Source of the DNA: Rhizobium sp. L43
Lineage (GTDB): Bacteria; Pseudomonadota; Alphaproteobacteria; Rhizobiales; Rhizobiaceae
DNA: 64,000 nucleotides
NCBI RefSeq assembly: GCF_002531725.1
Contig: NZ_NWSQ01000031.1
Coordinates: forward strand, 23,009-87,008
Direction of reading: 5' to 3'
The notes under the pieces were generated by a model, which was not told the DNA's origin, did not search any database, and worked only from the letters and a program-made list of their open reading frames with translations. Both the position numbers and the translations under genes were made by a program. Of this stretch, positions 18,005 through 26,137 are shown in pieces (position 1 is the stretch's first letter; each line of letters begins with the position of its first letter).

Positions 18005-18022
18005 ACTAGCAAAAGTGTTAGT
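18005..18022. promoter_or_regulatory. Candidate TraR box, repA-proximal
   Basis: 18-bp imperfect palindrome ACTAGCAAAAGTGTTAGT: half-sites ACTAGCA and TGTTAGT differ from perfect symmetry at one pair outside the 4-bp centre. It shares CAAAAGTGTTAG with the copy at 17926. It is about 210 bp upstream of repA. In Ti plasmids TraR bound here raises repABC transcription and copy number; the same is inferred here. Confidence 0.5.
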
Positions 18023-18233
18023 TGGCCAATTGGGCCGACACTGCGAAACGACAGGCAAAATCCTGAAATGGTTTGATAAAGTGGCGATTTGAAGTGTCCG
18101 CCGAATTCCCCGCTTGTGCATGTTAAGGTCTTGTTAACCCTATTTCTCTTGCGGCAGGGTTAGAATCGTGGCTTAGCTTGAGACGGTAATAGCGCGTCTG
18201 ACGCCGATAAACCGTCTGAGAACAGAGGCTAAT

Positions 18234-19442
18234 GTGAACGTGATCGACCGGCACATCCTAAAGGCATCAACTTCTGCCCATATCACACAGCGGGCGGAAG
18301 CGCTGTCTGCCCGCTTGCGTGCAGTTGGAGAACGCGCATTCCCGCCAACGGCGCAGAAAACTCTTCGGTCATTTTCATCAGGCGAAGTCGCGGAGATCGT
18401 CGGCGTTTCGGACGGCTACCTGCGTCAGCTATCGATCGACGGTCTAGGTCCAACGCCGGATCTTGGAAATGGCGGACGGCGGTCTTACTCGCTCGAGCAG
18501 ATCAACGAGCTGCGGCAGTATCTCGCAATCGCTCGCCCTAAAGAAGCGACAAGGTTTTTTCCACGTCGGCGCGATGGTGAAAAGCTGCAGGTCATTACGG
18601 TTGCCAATTTCAAAGGCGGGTCCGCAAAGACCACCACTTCGCTTTATTTGGCTCAAGGGCTCGCGCTGCAGGGTTATCGCGTCTTGGCGATCGACCTCGA
18701 TCCGCAGGCTTCACTCTCGGCCATGTTCGGTTACCAGCCTGAGTTTGATGTCGCTGAGAACACGACCCTCTATGGCGCGCTTCGTTATGACGATCAGCGC
18801 GTCACGATGAAGGATGTCGTCCGCCCAACATATTTTACAGGGATCAGCATCGTTCCTGGCAATCTCGAACTCATGGAATTCGAGCATCAAACCCCGCGCT
18901 TTATGCTGCAAAATCGTGGTCGGCCAGAGGATTTGTTCTTTAGACGGGTCGCCGGCGCAATAGCCCAAGTTGAAGACGATTTTGATGTCGTCGTCGTCGA
19001 TTGCCCGCCTCAGTTGGGCTTTCTGACCATGGGCGCTCTGAACGCTGCAACGGGCATGATCGTCACCGTCCACCCACAGATGGTCGATGTCGCATCGATG
19101 AGCCAGTTCCTGCTGATGACCTCGGACCTCGTGTCCGTCATTGAGGAGGCCGGCGGGCGCCTTGATTATGATTTCCTGCGGTTTCTCGTGACCCGTCACG
19201 ATCCACGCGACGTTCCGGAGCAAGAGATCGTTGGACTGATGCGCGATGTGTTCGCATCGGACGTCATGGCGGCAACCGCGTGGAAATCGACCGCGATAGC
19301 GAATGCTGGGTTGACCAAACAATCACTTTACGAGCTGACGAGAGGCGCCGTTGGACGCTCTACTTACGATCGTGCAATGGAATCGATCAATGCCGTCAAC
19401 CACGAGATTGTCGAGCTCCTGAACGAGGTCTGGCAGCGATGA
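18234..19442 (+). CDS. repA: RepA plasmid partition ATPase (ParA-like)
   Basis: 402 aa. The N-terminal region has an HTH (FSSGEVAEIVGVSDGYLRQLSI, about 45-65) for operator binding. The deviant Walker A KGGSAKTTT lies near residue 125, followed by LAIDLDPQASLSAMFG and VVVDCPPQLGFLTMGAL. It is a ParA-type ATPase that partitions the plasmid with RepB and autoregulates repABC. First gene of repABC, divergent from traI; the 370-bp region between holds the promoters and candidate TraR boxes. Confidence 0.97.
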   Translation: MNVIDRHILKASTSAHITQRAEALSARLRAVGERAFPPTAQKTLRSFSSGEVAEIVGVSDGYLRQLSIDGLGPTPDLGNGGRRSYSLEQINELRQYLAIARPKEATRFFPRRRDGEKLQVITVANFKGGSAKTTTSLYLAQGLALQGYRVLAIDLDPQASLSAMFGYQPEFDVAENTTLYGALRYDDQRVTMKDVVRPTYFTGISIVPGNLELMEFEHQTPRFMLQNRGRPEDLFFRRVAGAIAQVEDDFDVVVVDCPPQLGFLTMGALNAATGMIVTVHPQMVDVASMSQFLLMTSDLVSVIEEAGGRLDYDFLRFLVTRHDPRDVPEQEIVGLMRDVFASDVMAATAWKSTAIANAGLTKQSLYELTRGAVGRSTYDRAMESINAVNHEIVELLNEVWQR

Positions 19443-19479
19443 TCTCCATGGCTATCCAAAAAGAGCAGACACTTAACAT

Positions 19480-19495
19480 GTCGTCAGCTGACTAC
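19480..19495. other. parS-like centromere palindrome, repA-repB interval
   Basis: 16-bp sequence GTCGTCAGCTGACTAC, one mismatch from the perfect palindrome found after repC at 21962. repABC plasmids carry RepB-binding parS sites of this length (outer GT..AC, central AGCT here) near or within the operon. The near identity of the two copies, both flanking repB-repC, supports a centromere role. Confidence 0.65.
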
Positions 19496-19536
19496 ATCTC
19501 GGATCATAAGGCCGGCCGTGATGGGGAGGTCCATGC

Positions 19537-20544
19537 ATGAGCAAGCGAACACAGTCAATCCGATCTCTTTTTGCAGGTGGCACCGAAGATGCGTCCGCCG
19601 ACGAAGCTCGACAGCCCATTCAGCGTGTTGCTTCAGGTGCGGTCCGGTCGCTCAAAGACACATTTTCTGAAGTCGAACGCGATTACGAGGAACTGAAGCA
19701 GCAGGTCGCGAATGGTGCCCTGCCCGTTGAACTCGATCCCGGCTTACTAGACCCCTCCCCCTTTGCTGACCGCTTTGTCGATCAGGATCTGACGGCAGTC
19801 GAGGCGCTGAAGATTTCACTGACAGAACACGGGCAGGAAATCCCTATCCTTGTGCGAGTTCACCCCACTGCACCCGGGCGTTATCAGATTGCCTATGGCC
19901 ATCGCCGGGCGCGCGCTGCGTCAGAACTCGGCATTGCGGTGAAAGCCTATGTCCGCGAGCTGGATGACGATCGTCTAGTCGTTGCCCAGGGTGTGGAGAA
20001 TTCGGCGCGCGAAGACCTGACGTTTATCGAGCGGGCAATGTTCGCCTTGAAGCTTGAGGACAGCGGCATCCAGCGCTCGCTGATCCAGACAGCACTCTCT
20101 GTCGACCGCCAGGAAGCCCAGAAGCTTCTGAGTGTCGCTCGCGGTGTGCCTCGCTCGCTGATTGATGCAATCGGGCGCGCACCAAAGATCGGACGGCCGA
20201 GGTGGCTCGATTTGGTCGAGAGCCTCAAGGTAGCCGGCGCCGAGAAGAAAGCGCGCAAGGCAACGGAAGACAAAGCTTTCGCCCACAAGGATACCGATGA
20301 TCGCTTTTCGGTCGTACTGAGAGCTGCGAAGACAGGCGAACTTGGAAGCTTGGCAACGCCTGAAGCTCCGGCCGTTGCTCAGTCATCCGATGGCAAACAG
20401 ATCGCGACCTTGTCGTTGACGGGGAAGCTTTGCAAAATTCAGATCAATCGAGAACAGGACGAAGCCTTTGCATCCTATTTGATGGAAAGGCTTCCTGAAC
20501 TCTATGCCAATTTCAGGAGCAATGCTCCGTCAACAGAGGACTAA
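19537..20544 (+). CDS. repB: RepB plasmid partition protein (ParB-like)
   Basis: 335 aa. The ParB N-terminal domain contains DPSPFADRFVDQD and YQIAYGHRRARAASELG (CTPase/GHRR box). It continues with ENSAREDLTFIERAMFALKLEDSG and a central HTH (RSLIQTALSVDRQEAQKLLSVARGVP). The C-terminus is the dimerisation region. It binds parS and RepA; two candidate parS sites are nearby. GGGGAGG lies 7 bases before the ATG. Follows repA by 94 bp. Confidence 0.97.
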   Translation: MSKRTQSIRSLFAGGTEDASADEARQPIQRVASGAVRSLKDTFSEVERDYEELKQQVANGALPVELDPGLLDPSPFADRFVDQDLTAVEALKISLTEHGQEIPILVRVHPTAPGRYQIAYGHRRARAASELGIAVKAYVRELDDDRLVVAQGVENSAREDLTFIERAMFALKLEDSGIQRSLIQTALSVDRQEAQKLLSVARGVPRSLIDAIGRAPKIGRPRWLDLVESLKVAGAEKKARKATEDKAFAHKDTDDRFSVVLRAAKTGELGSLATPEAPAVAQSSDGKQIATLSLTGKLCKIQINREQDEAFASYLMERLPELYANFRSNAPSTED

Positions 20545-20564
20545 GTCGGAAGGCAGGCGCAAAA

Positions 20565-20600
20565 GAAAAAGGCCCCCAAACGTTGCCGTCATGGAAGCCT
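20565..20600 (-). terminator. Rho-independent terminator of the antisense RNA
   Basis: In the minus-strand RNA, AGGCUUCC pairs over 8 bp (two G-U pairs) with GGGGGCCU across a 15-nt loop and is followed by UUUUUCUUUU. This is the expected 3' end of the repABC counter-transcribed RNA. Confidence 0.7.
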
Positions 20601-20617
20601 CTCTCATAGGTCTAAGC
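20565..20617 (-). ncRNA. repABC antisense RNA (RepE/ctRNA type)
   Basis: The 167-bp repB-repC interval carries, on the minus strand, a promoter and about 50 nt later a hairpin plus T-run. The predicted transcript of about 53 nt runs opposite to repC's leader. In rhizobial repABC plasmids such an RNA represses repC expression and is the main incompatibility factor. The transcript start is estimated as 7 nt after the -10 box; ends are predicted, not measured. Confidence 0.75.
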
Positions 20618-20623
20618 AGCCTG

Positions 20624-20652
20624 AGAATCGCATTTCCATGAATCGCAGTCAA
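20624..20652 (-). promoter_or_regulatory. Promoter of the antisense RNA
   Basis: On the minus strand, -35 TTGACT (20652-20647), a 17-bp spacer and -10 GATTCT (20629-20624). Spacing is ideal for sigma-70-type RNA polymerase. It directs transcription toward repB and away from repC. Confidence 0.65.
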
Positions 20653-20711
20653 GAGTCTTTGGCACCGTTTTGGTGAGCGGATTTCTTTTGCCTTTTGAAA
20701 GGTGAAGGAAA

Positions 20712-21923
20712 ATGCAGGTTGGAAATGTGACGACGCCCTTTGGGCGGCGGCCGATGACGCTCGCCCTGGTGAAATCGCAGATGCGGGCCGCCCAGGTCAA
20801 ACCGGGCAAGTCAGTCGATAAGTGGAAAGTCTTCAGGGACGCTTGCGATGCGCGCTCACTGCTGGGCCTGCGTGACCGCGCCCTTGCAGTCCTTAACGCT
20901 CTCCTAACATTCTATCCAGAGGCGGCTTTGAGCGAAGGGAGAAATCTGATTGTCTTTCCGTCGAATGCCCAGCTGACGGCTAGGGCGAACGGGATCGCGG
21001 GATCAACGCTCCGAGAGAACCTCGCACATCTTATCGACGCAGGCCTTATCCAACGCTGTGACAGCCCCAATGGTAAGCGCTACGCCCGTAAGGGCACTGA
21101 TGGAGCTATAGAGACAGCCTACGGCTTTAGCCTTTCGCCACTTCTTGCACGCTCTGAAGAACTCGCTCTGCTGGCTCAGCGGGTCGTGGCGGCTCAGCGG
21201 CATCTGAAGATTGTCAAAGAACGCATCACGATCGCCCGGCGCGACGTCCGCAAGTTGATTACGGCTGCTGTTGAAGACGGCGTCTTTGGCGACTGGGGGA
21301 AAGTGGAAGCCGTCCACATTGCCTTGATGGACCGACTTCGCATCACCAAGACCGCCGAGGATTACGAGCGCTTGCTTGAAGAGTTGGAACTTCTGCGCGA
21401 AGAGGTCATCAACCGATTGGAAGTTCAGGGTATTCAGCAAAAATCCGACACCAATGATGCCGATATCCGGCAGCACATACAGAATTCAAATACCGAATCT
21501 ATCAATGAACTTGAACCTCGCTCTGAAGATGAGCAGGGCGGAAAGCCGAATCCGGATATTGGACGTAACATCGAGCCGATAAAAGCTTTCCCATTGGGCA
21601 TGGTGCTTCGTGCCTGCCCGGAGATCGCGATGTATGGCCCCGGAGGCAATATCCAGAACTGGCGCGATCTGATGGCCGCCGCCGTTGTGGTGCGATCTAT
21701 GCTCGGGGTGAGCCCGTCAGCCTATCAGGACGCTTGCGAGGTCATGGGGCCTGAAAATGCCGCCGCCACGATGGCGGCGATCCTCGAACGCACCGGCCAT
21801 ATTTCGTCGGCTGGAGGCTATCTGAGGGATCTTACGGGGAGGGCACGTCGCGGCGAGTTTTCGCTCGGTCCCGTACTGATGGCATTGTTGCGTGCGCACG
21901 GACAGGAGGCTAAGCGAGCGTGA
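20712..21923 (+). CDS. repC: RepC replication initiator
   Basis: 403 aa of the RepC family found only in alphaproteobacterial repABC replicons. The N-terminal winged-helix region starts MQVGNVTTPFGRRPMTLALV and includes the typical VFRDACDARSLLGLRDRALAVLNALL. The C-terminal domain has GGNIQNWRDLMAAAVVVRSMLGVSPSAYQ. It initiates replication at an origin inside its own gene; the AT-richer stretch near 21430-21520 is the likeliest place. GAAGGAAA precedes the ATG. The leader is targeted by the antisense RNA. Confidence 0.97.
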   Translation: MQVGNVTTPFGRRPMTLALVKSQMRAAQVKPGKSVDKWKVFRDACDARSLLGLRDRALAVLNALLTFYPEAALSEGRNLIVFPSNAQLTARANGIAGSTLRENLAHLIDAGLIQRCDSPNGKRYARKGTDGAIETAYGFSLSPLLARSEELALLAQRVVAAQRHLKIVKERITIARRDVRKLITAAVEDGVFGDWGKVEAVHIALMDRLRITKTAEDYERLLEELELLREEVINRLEVQGIQQKSDTNDADIRQHIQNSNTESINELEPRSEDEQGGKPNPDIGRNIEPIKAFPLGMVLRACPEIAMYGPGGNIQNWRDLMAAAVVVRSMLGVSPSAYQDACEVMGPENAAATMAAILERTGHISSAGGYLRDLTGRARRGEFSLGPVLMALLRAHGQEAKRA

Positions 21924-21961
21924 ATGTTTCATTCGCCTTTAGAATGGTGAAATTGAGGTGC

Positions 21962-21977
21962 GTAGTCAGCTGACTAC
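21962..21977. other. parS-like centromere palindrome after repC
   Basis: Perfect 16-bp palindrome GTAGTCAGCTGACTAC 38 bp after repC. The repA-repB copy differs at one base. No other copy was seen in the window. It is probably bound by RepB. Confidence 0.7.
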
Positions 21978-22090
21978 AAGCTAAGTGGTTGATTTTCAGT
22001 ATGTCGCGCCTGGCATTCCTATCTTGATCCACTACTCCCTGCGGCTTTTCGCGTGCGTCGCTTTGACAGTTAGACGCTCGCTCAGCAAGA

Positions 22091-23467
22091 TTAGCGCTGT
22101 CCGCTCCGAAGGCGGCTGCGTCTCGGAGCGGATGCGCTTTCGATGAAGTCGGAGGCTTCGATGTCTCTGCTCTCATCCTTCGATTGGCGTGCGAACACGA
22201 GGCTTCTGCCGTCCCGTCTAGTTTGTCGAATGAGAGTTTCGAGGTGCTGCGTCGTTGCTCCGCGTGTCCCAATGTAGCCAGATCGGATTAGGTCCACGAA
22301 GGCATCCGCGCGCAGATAATGGCCCCTGAGGTCGCTATACCGGATGCGGAGACCGTCTTTGGGACCATTCAATTCGCCCCGTTCTAATAGGTGTTTGAAA
22401 TGACCGAGGCTGAGAATAATGCTCGAGGCCGCGGTCGAGGCATAACGCTTAACCAACTTCAGGAAGAACGCGCCGCTGTTCAAACGGTACGGCCCATCAG
22501 GTGCAAAATCCTTGTCGAAATCTGTCATACGGGCTACTTCGTCAATGAACTGAGAATTGATAGGCACGCGCCATTGCTTCTCGTCGTTCTCCTCGAAGGT
22601 ATAATTGTCGATTGTTCGAGTTCGCTTACCGCGTGGTTGCTGGTCCATCATTTTGTATTGGACCATGACAATCGAGTCCTGCAGACGGTTCTGATAAATC
22701 AGATCGACGCCGAGAAGCGTTTCGAGCGGCTGCTTGTTGGCTGTGATGACCTCAAGTCGCTCGCCATTTTGCGTGAATATGGCACGGCCGGTGATGTCAC
22801 TTTCACTGAGTATCCAGCCTTCCACGAAGCGGGCATCGTGCTCGATTACTACGTCCTCGCGGAGCCGAACTCGCGCAAGAGCAGTTTCTCGGGGCAGGTA
22901 GATTTCACTGGCGCCGTTCGTTGCGCCGAAGGCCTTCAGTGCGAGTTCCACGGCGTCCTGCTGGGAGCCCCGGGCATCTTCATATCGGGTGGGTTTGGTC
23001 ATTGGCGCCAGGATAAGCTGGAGCACTGAATAGTTTCTCGGGTCGCTCGCGATACGTCGGATAACGCCGTCTCCCAATTTTGGGCCGGCTCGTTTCAGTT
23101 GGTGCTCGTCTGCACCGAATGCGGAAGCTGAAGCCTGGAGTGACGTGCCTACAAATTCGCCTAGCAATGACTCTAATGACGAAGGCGAGATGGTTCCGAT
23201 GTGATCAAAGGATACGCGAGAGTCGAAGGTGGAAACCGTCTGTATCGAACGGATATATCCAAGCCGTAGCGAGGCCAACGCTCCAGCTACGGTGACGAGC
23301 ACCAATCCACCACGCTTCCCTTGCCTGGCAACCTCGTGCGGGAAGGTCAGAGAGAATTTCCGGCCGCCCCAGCGGGTCTCGGCAATATTCTGCCACTCGT
23401 CCTCGCTTAAAGTCAGAAGGCTAATACCCTTAGAGCAGAGTAGGGCAGCATCTTTTTCGTCTAGCAT
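22091..23467 (-). CDS. Uncharacterised 458-aa protein
   Basis: I do not recognise this protein. The frame is open for 458 codons with normal codon use. It starts MLDEKDAALLCSKGISLLTL. The N-terminal part has a short hydrophobic segment (GGLVLVTVAGALASLRLGYI, about 53-72). The middle is beta-rich with EIYLPRETALARVRLREDV and LETLLGVDLIYQNRLQDSIVMVQYKMMD, which looks enzymatic or sensor-like. The C-terminus is helical and basic. Another unknown gene follows on the same strand side (start at 24481, gap 132 bp upstream), and the two may form a unit. The position between repC and an integrase suggests accessory DNA. Confidence 0.7.
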   Translation of the reverse strand: MLDEKDAALLCSKGISLLTLSEDEWQNIAETRWGGRKFSLTFPHEVARQGKRGGLVLVTVAGALASLRLGYIRSIQTVSTFDSRVSFDHIGTISPSSLESLLGEFVGTSLQASASAFGADEHQLKRAGPKLGDGVIRRIASDPRNYSVLQLILAPMTKPTRYEDARGSQQDAVELALKAFGATNGASEIYLPRETALARVRLREDVVIEHDARFVEGWILSESDITGRAIFTQNGERLEVITANKQPLETLLGVDLIYQNRLQDSIVMVQYKMMDQQPRGKRTRTIDNYTFEENDEKQWRVPINSQFIDEVARMTDFDKDFAPDGPYRLNSGAFFLKLVKRYASTAASSIILSLGHFKHLLERGELNGPKDGLRIRYSDLRGHYLRADAFVDLIRSGYIGTRGATTQHLETLIRQTRRDGRSLVFARQSKDESRDIEASDFIESASAPRRSRLRSGQR

Positions 23468-23599
23468 TCAGGACATCCCCTTCGGCCGCCTCACTTCGCG
23501 TTACTCGCCGTCTATGACAGAAGGTCCACCGGGGCGGCCATCTCAATCATGGTTTTGGTACGCTATTTGGCAGAGCGTATTAGGGGCCATCGACCGGTA

Positions 23600-24481
23600 T
23601 CACTTCAATGCTTTCTGGATTCGGGTCCACGCTGGTATCCGATCGAGCCGGTAATTCTTAAGCGGTGGTATTTTTGCGTGGCGATCAAACCTGTGAAGAA
23701 CCCTGAGAATGAGTATCGCAGGATTAAACGCTGCCATCAGAACGCCGCCTATTACGCCTCGATTAGACTCGACGAACGCGTTCAGGTAGGTGCGCTCCAT
23801 CGCCAGGTCGACTGTCCAGCCGCCTTTGGAAAAGGTAAAAGTTGTCGAGACGGACAGTGCGGCGGGATGCACGATTTCGCATAGTTTCGAATAGAGCTCG
23901 CGGGCGCCGTCAATCTTCATCTCTTCGAGGAACCGAAGATATTCAGCAGACTGCCTGGCTTTGTGGCTAATCGGTACTTCTTCTGCTTTCGAGACTTTAC
24001 GCGCGTGGCTGTAGTGGATGAGTGCATCCTCGATATCTGAAGATGTTAGAAAACTGTCGGCCTTGCCCTTCAGGGCTGCAATCACTGGCTTGTGAATCTC
24101 AGCCAGTGTTATCGGGACGACTCCTAAACTATGCCCAGAATCTGCAGCTGCCTCAACCAAGCTGCGCGTCGCAGCTGCCCAACCAAACAGATTGCCTGCT
24201 TCATACTCGCGCATCGATGAATCGACCCATCGTGATGCGCGTATGATCGATGAAACAGAAGCCATGTGAGCTCGATCCAGCATCTCTTCCCAATAAATGC
24301 GGGCTCCTTTCTCAAGCCCATCATCTTCAGTTAGCATCATCTGCTCGTATTGATGATTGTCCATGAAGCTGTATTGGTCGCGCAAAAGATAAGGCGCGAT
24401 CGCGTTGCCAAGGCTTCCGTAAATCACACCGGCTTCGCCGAAGAGCGACTTCATCTTGGTTTGATCTGGGAATAGCTGCAT
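23600..24481 (-). CDS. Uncharacterised 293-aa protein, helical, possible HEPN/DUF5677-like
   Basis: From the ATG at 24481 the protein begins MQLFPDQTKMKSLFGEAGVI. Upstream open frame runs antisense to the integrase and is not credible. It is largely alpha-helical. GWAAATRSLVEAAADSGHSLG and LYSKLCEIVHPAALSV resemble, to my eye, helical segments of DUF5677/HEPN-like proteins, but no catalytic motif is secure. A hydrophobic stretch GVLMAAFNPAILILRVLHRF lies near the C-terminus. No strong ribosome binding site is visible. It sits between the integrase and the 458-aa gene on the same strand. Confidence 0.6.
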   Translation of the reverse strand: MQLFPDQTKMKSLFGEAGVIYGSLGNAIAPYLLRDQYSFMDNHQYEQMMLTEDDGLEKGARIYWEEMLDRAHMASVSSIIRASRWVDSSMREYEAGNLFGWAAATRSLVEAAADSGHSLGVVPITLAEIHKPVIAALKGKADSFLTSSDIEDALIHYSHARKVSKAEEVPISHKARQSAEYLRFLEEMKIDGARELYSKLCEIVHPAALSVSTTFTFSKGGWTVDLAMERTYLNAFVESNRGVIGGVLMAAFNPAILILRVLHRFDRHAKIPPLKNYRLDRIPAWTRIQKALK

Positions 24482-24525
24482 ATTCGGAAGACTGTCCTTT
24501 CCAACCGTACAGAGCCGTAAAAGGC

Positions 24526-25680
24526 CTATAACATCCGAGTCGCGCGACCGCTGCGCCGAGATGCATTGTTGTAGTAGCTGGATGCCTGTTGAACCGAACG
24601 ATGCCGTGACTGCTCCATGGCCTCGGGAAGGGGGATGCCGCGATTGGCGGCTTCCGTAAGATACCCGGATCGCAACCCATGCGCCGAAAACTCCCCCGCC
24701 TCCAACCCCGCCATCTCCGCCCGCTGTTTGACGATCGCGTTGACCGACTGCGGATCCAGCGGGCGCTTCGATACCGTGCCCCATCGCCCGATCCCCCGAA
24801 ACACACAACCGTCATCAATCTTGGCCGCCGCGAGCCAGGCTTTCAACGCATCGACCGGCCGGCCAGTGAGATAGACGACATCATCCTGCTCACCGGTGGT
24901 CGTCTTTGTGCGGCCGAGATGGATGGCGAGAGAGGGGAGGGGAGGGCCGTCCGCAACTTTGATTGGCGCCTCGACGCTCAGTTGCTCGATACGAAGCCGT
25001 GCGATCTCGCTGCGCCGGCGGCCGCCGGACGCGAAGGCGACCATCAGGATTGCCCGGTCCCGCACATCGCGCAAACTGTCGGTGGCACACGTCGCCAGCA
25101 GTTTGGCCAGCACATCGCCAGTGACCGCCTTGGTGCTCTTCCGGCTTCGCTTCCGAGGGACGGCGCGTACGGCGAGCCGAATGGCGGATTTGAGGGGAGG
25201 GGAGGCGAAAGCGCCATCGAGGCCGCGCCACTTGGTCAGTGTCGACCAGTTGGCTAGCCGACGGCGCACGGTCGCCGGCGCATGCGGGCCTGTCGATTTC
25301 AGAAAATTTTGGGCGCGTAGATTGTCCGCCACATCGGCCGGCATACCGTGATCCGGATCGGCGGCGCGCTTTTGCGGATCCCACAGATGCTGCGCGACGA
25401 ATTTTAGGAGCAACGCCTCGGGTGCCGGCCAGGGTAGAGATCGTTTCGTCGCGGCGAGGGCCCAGGCTTCGATATAGGCGAGATCGGAGGTGATGGCGCG
25501 CAGCGTGTTGGCGCCCATGCCCTCGTTGACGAGATGGCGCAGCGTTTCGATGTCCGCGTCGGTCAGCAGCTCGGCGAGTTCATCACGCCGGTCGATCGGC
25601 AGCACCGAGGCAATCGTGTCGAGTTCGACGGCTCGCCGCTCCACACCGGAGAGGCTGGCAGGTTTCCGGACAGGTGCCAT
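24526..25680 (-). CDS. Tyrosine recombinase / site-specific integrase
   Basis: 384 aa from the ATG at 25680. The N-terminal SAM-like core-binding region is at about 25-165. The catalytic domain has the first Arg in GGRRRSEIARL (R222/R223), H-x-x-R in SAHGLRSGY (H334, R337), a His in SRHRS (H360) and the nucleophile in SSYYNNA (Y369 or Y370). All catalytic positions are present, so the enzyme looks active. The ATG shares one base with the stop of a DUF7673-type reading frame. An 11-7-11 inverted repeat lies 350 bp upstream and could be its core site. Likely role is plasmid multimer resolution or mobility of this segment. Confidence 0.92.
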   Translation of the reverse strand: MAPVRKPASLSGVERRAVELDTIASVLPIDRRDELAELLTDADIETLRHLVNEGMGANTLRAITSDLAYIEAWALAATKRSLPWPAPEALLLKFVAQHLWDPQKRAADPDHGMPADVADNLRAQNFLKSTGPHAPATVRRRLANWSTLTKWRGLDGAFASPPLKSAIRLAVRAVPRKRSRKSTKAVTGDVLAKLLATCATDSLRDVRDRAILMVAFASGGRRRSEIARLRIEQLSVEAPIKVADGPPLPSLAIHLGRTKTTTGEQDDVVYLTGRPVDALKAWLAAAKIDDGCVFRGIGRWGTVSKRPLDPQSVNAIVKQRAEMAGLEAGEFSAHGLRSGYLTEAANRGIPLPEAMEQSRHRSVQQASSYYNNASRRSGRATRML

Positions 25681-25966
25681 CAGACTGTCATGGCCTGTGG
25701 GCGCCAGCGCGCAATAATCTGTTCGATCTCGCTGCGATAGTCGTGGGGATAGTGAAGGTCCTCTTCGCGCGCCAGCCAGGTGAAGACTGTCGCCATATCT
25801 TCGGCGACCTCGCGATCGACATTGGCGAGATCCGCAAGATCGAAACCGCCATGCACGTTGGCGTTCCACCAGGCGAGAATAAAGTTGCCCACGCGCCGGC
25901 CCTGGCCGGTATCCTGGTGGGCGATGTTGAGCAGCTTTCGAGGGCGAAACGGACGCGATCTTCCAT
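25680..25966 (-). pseudogene. DUF7673-family gene with probable frameshift
   Basis: The last 70 codons (MGNFILAWWNANVHGGFDL ... IARWRP) match the DUF7673 family, small proteins of unknown function. Family N-termini continue upstream as an LLxIAxxDTGQxRRV segment. That segment (LLNIAHQDTGQGRRV) is present, but its frame has no start. An ATG at 25966 begins MEDRVRFALES in another frame, which would join it if one base were restored near 25931-25936 (GAAAGCTGCTC instead of GAAAGCCTGCTC). A GTG at 25892 could still give a shortened protein. Either a true pseudogene or a sequencing error. It is joined to the integrase by TGATG. Confidence 0.6.
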
Positions 25967-26032
25967 GAGATTGAGCCTTTGCGGACGGTGGGATTGCGCG
26001 ACGATAGAGTGATTTGCGAGTCCTGTCGATCT

Positions 26033-26061
26033 ACCATCGATAAACGCTTGTTATCGATGGT
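26033..26061. repeat. 11-7-11 inverted repeat, candidate recombinase core or operator
   Basis: ACCATCGATAA (26033-26043), a 7-bp spacer ACGCTTG, and TTATCGATGGT (26051-26061) form a perfect inverted repeat. Two 11-bp arms around a 6-8 bp spacer is the geometry of tyrosine recombinase core sites such as dif. It lies between the integrase unit and the RHE_PE00001-type gene, so it could equally be an operator for that HTH protein. Confidence 0.5.
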
Positions 26062-26137
26062 TATAAGGTCAACCAGCAATCATACCATGTGGCGAACTGC
26101 AATATTAAGATAGAGTTCGTATAGGAAATCATTTACC

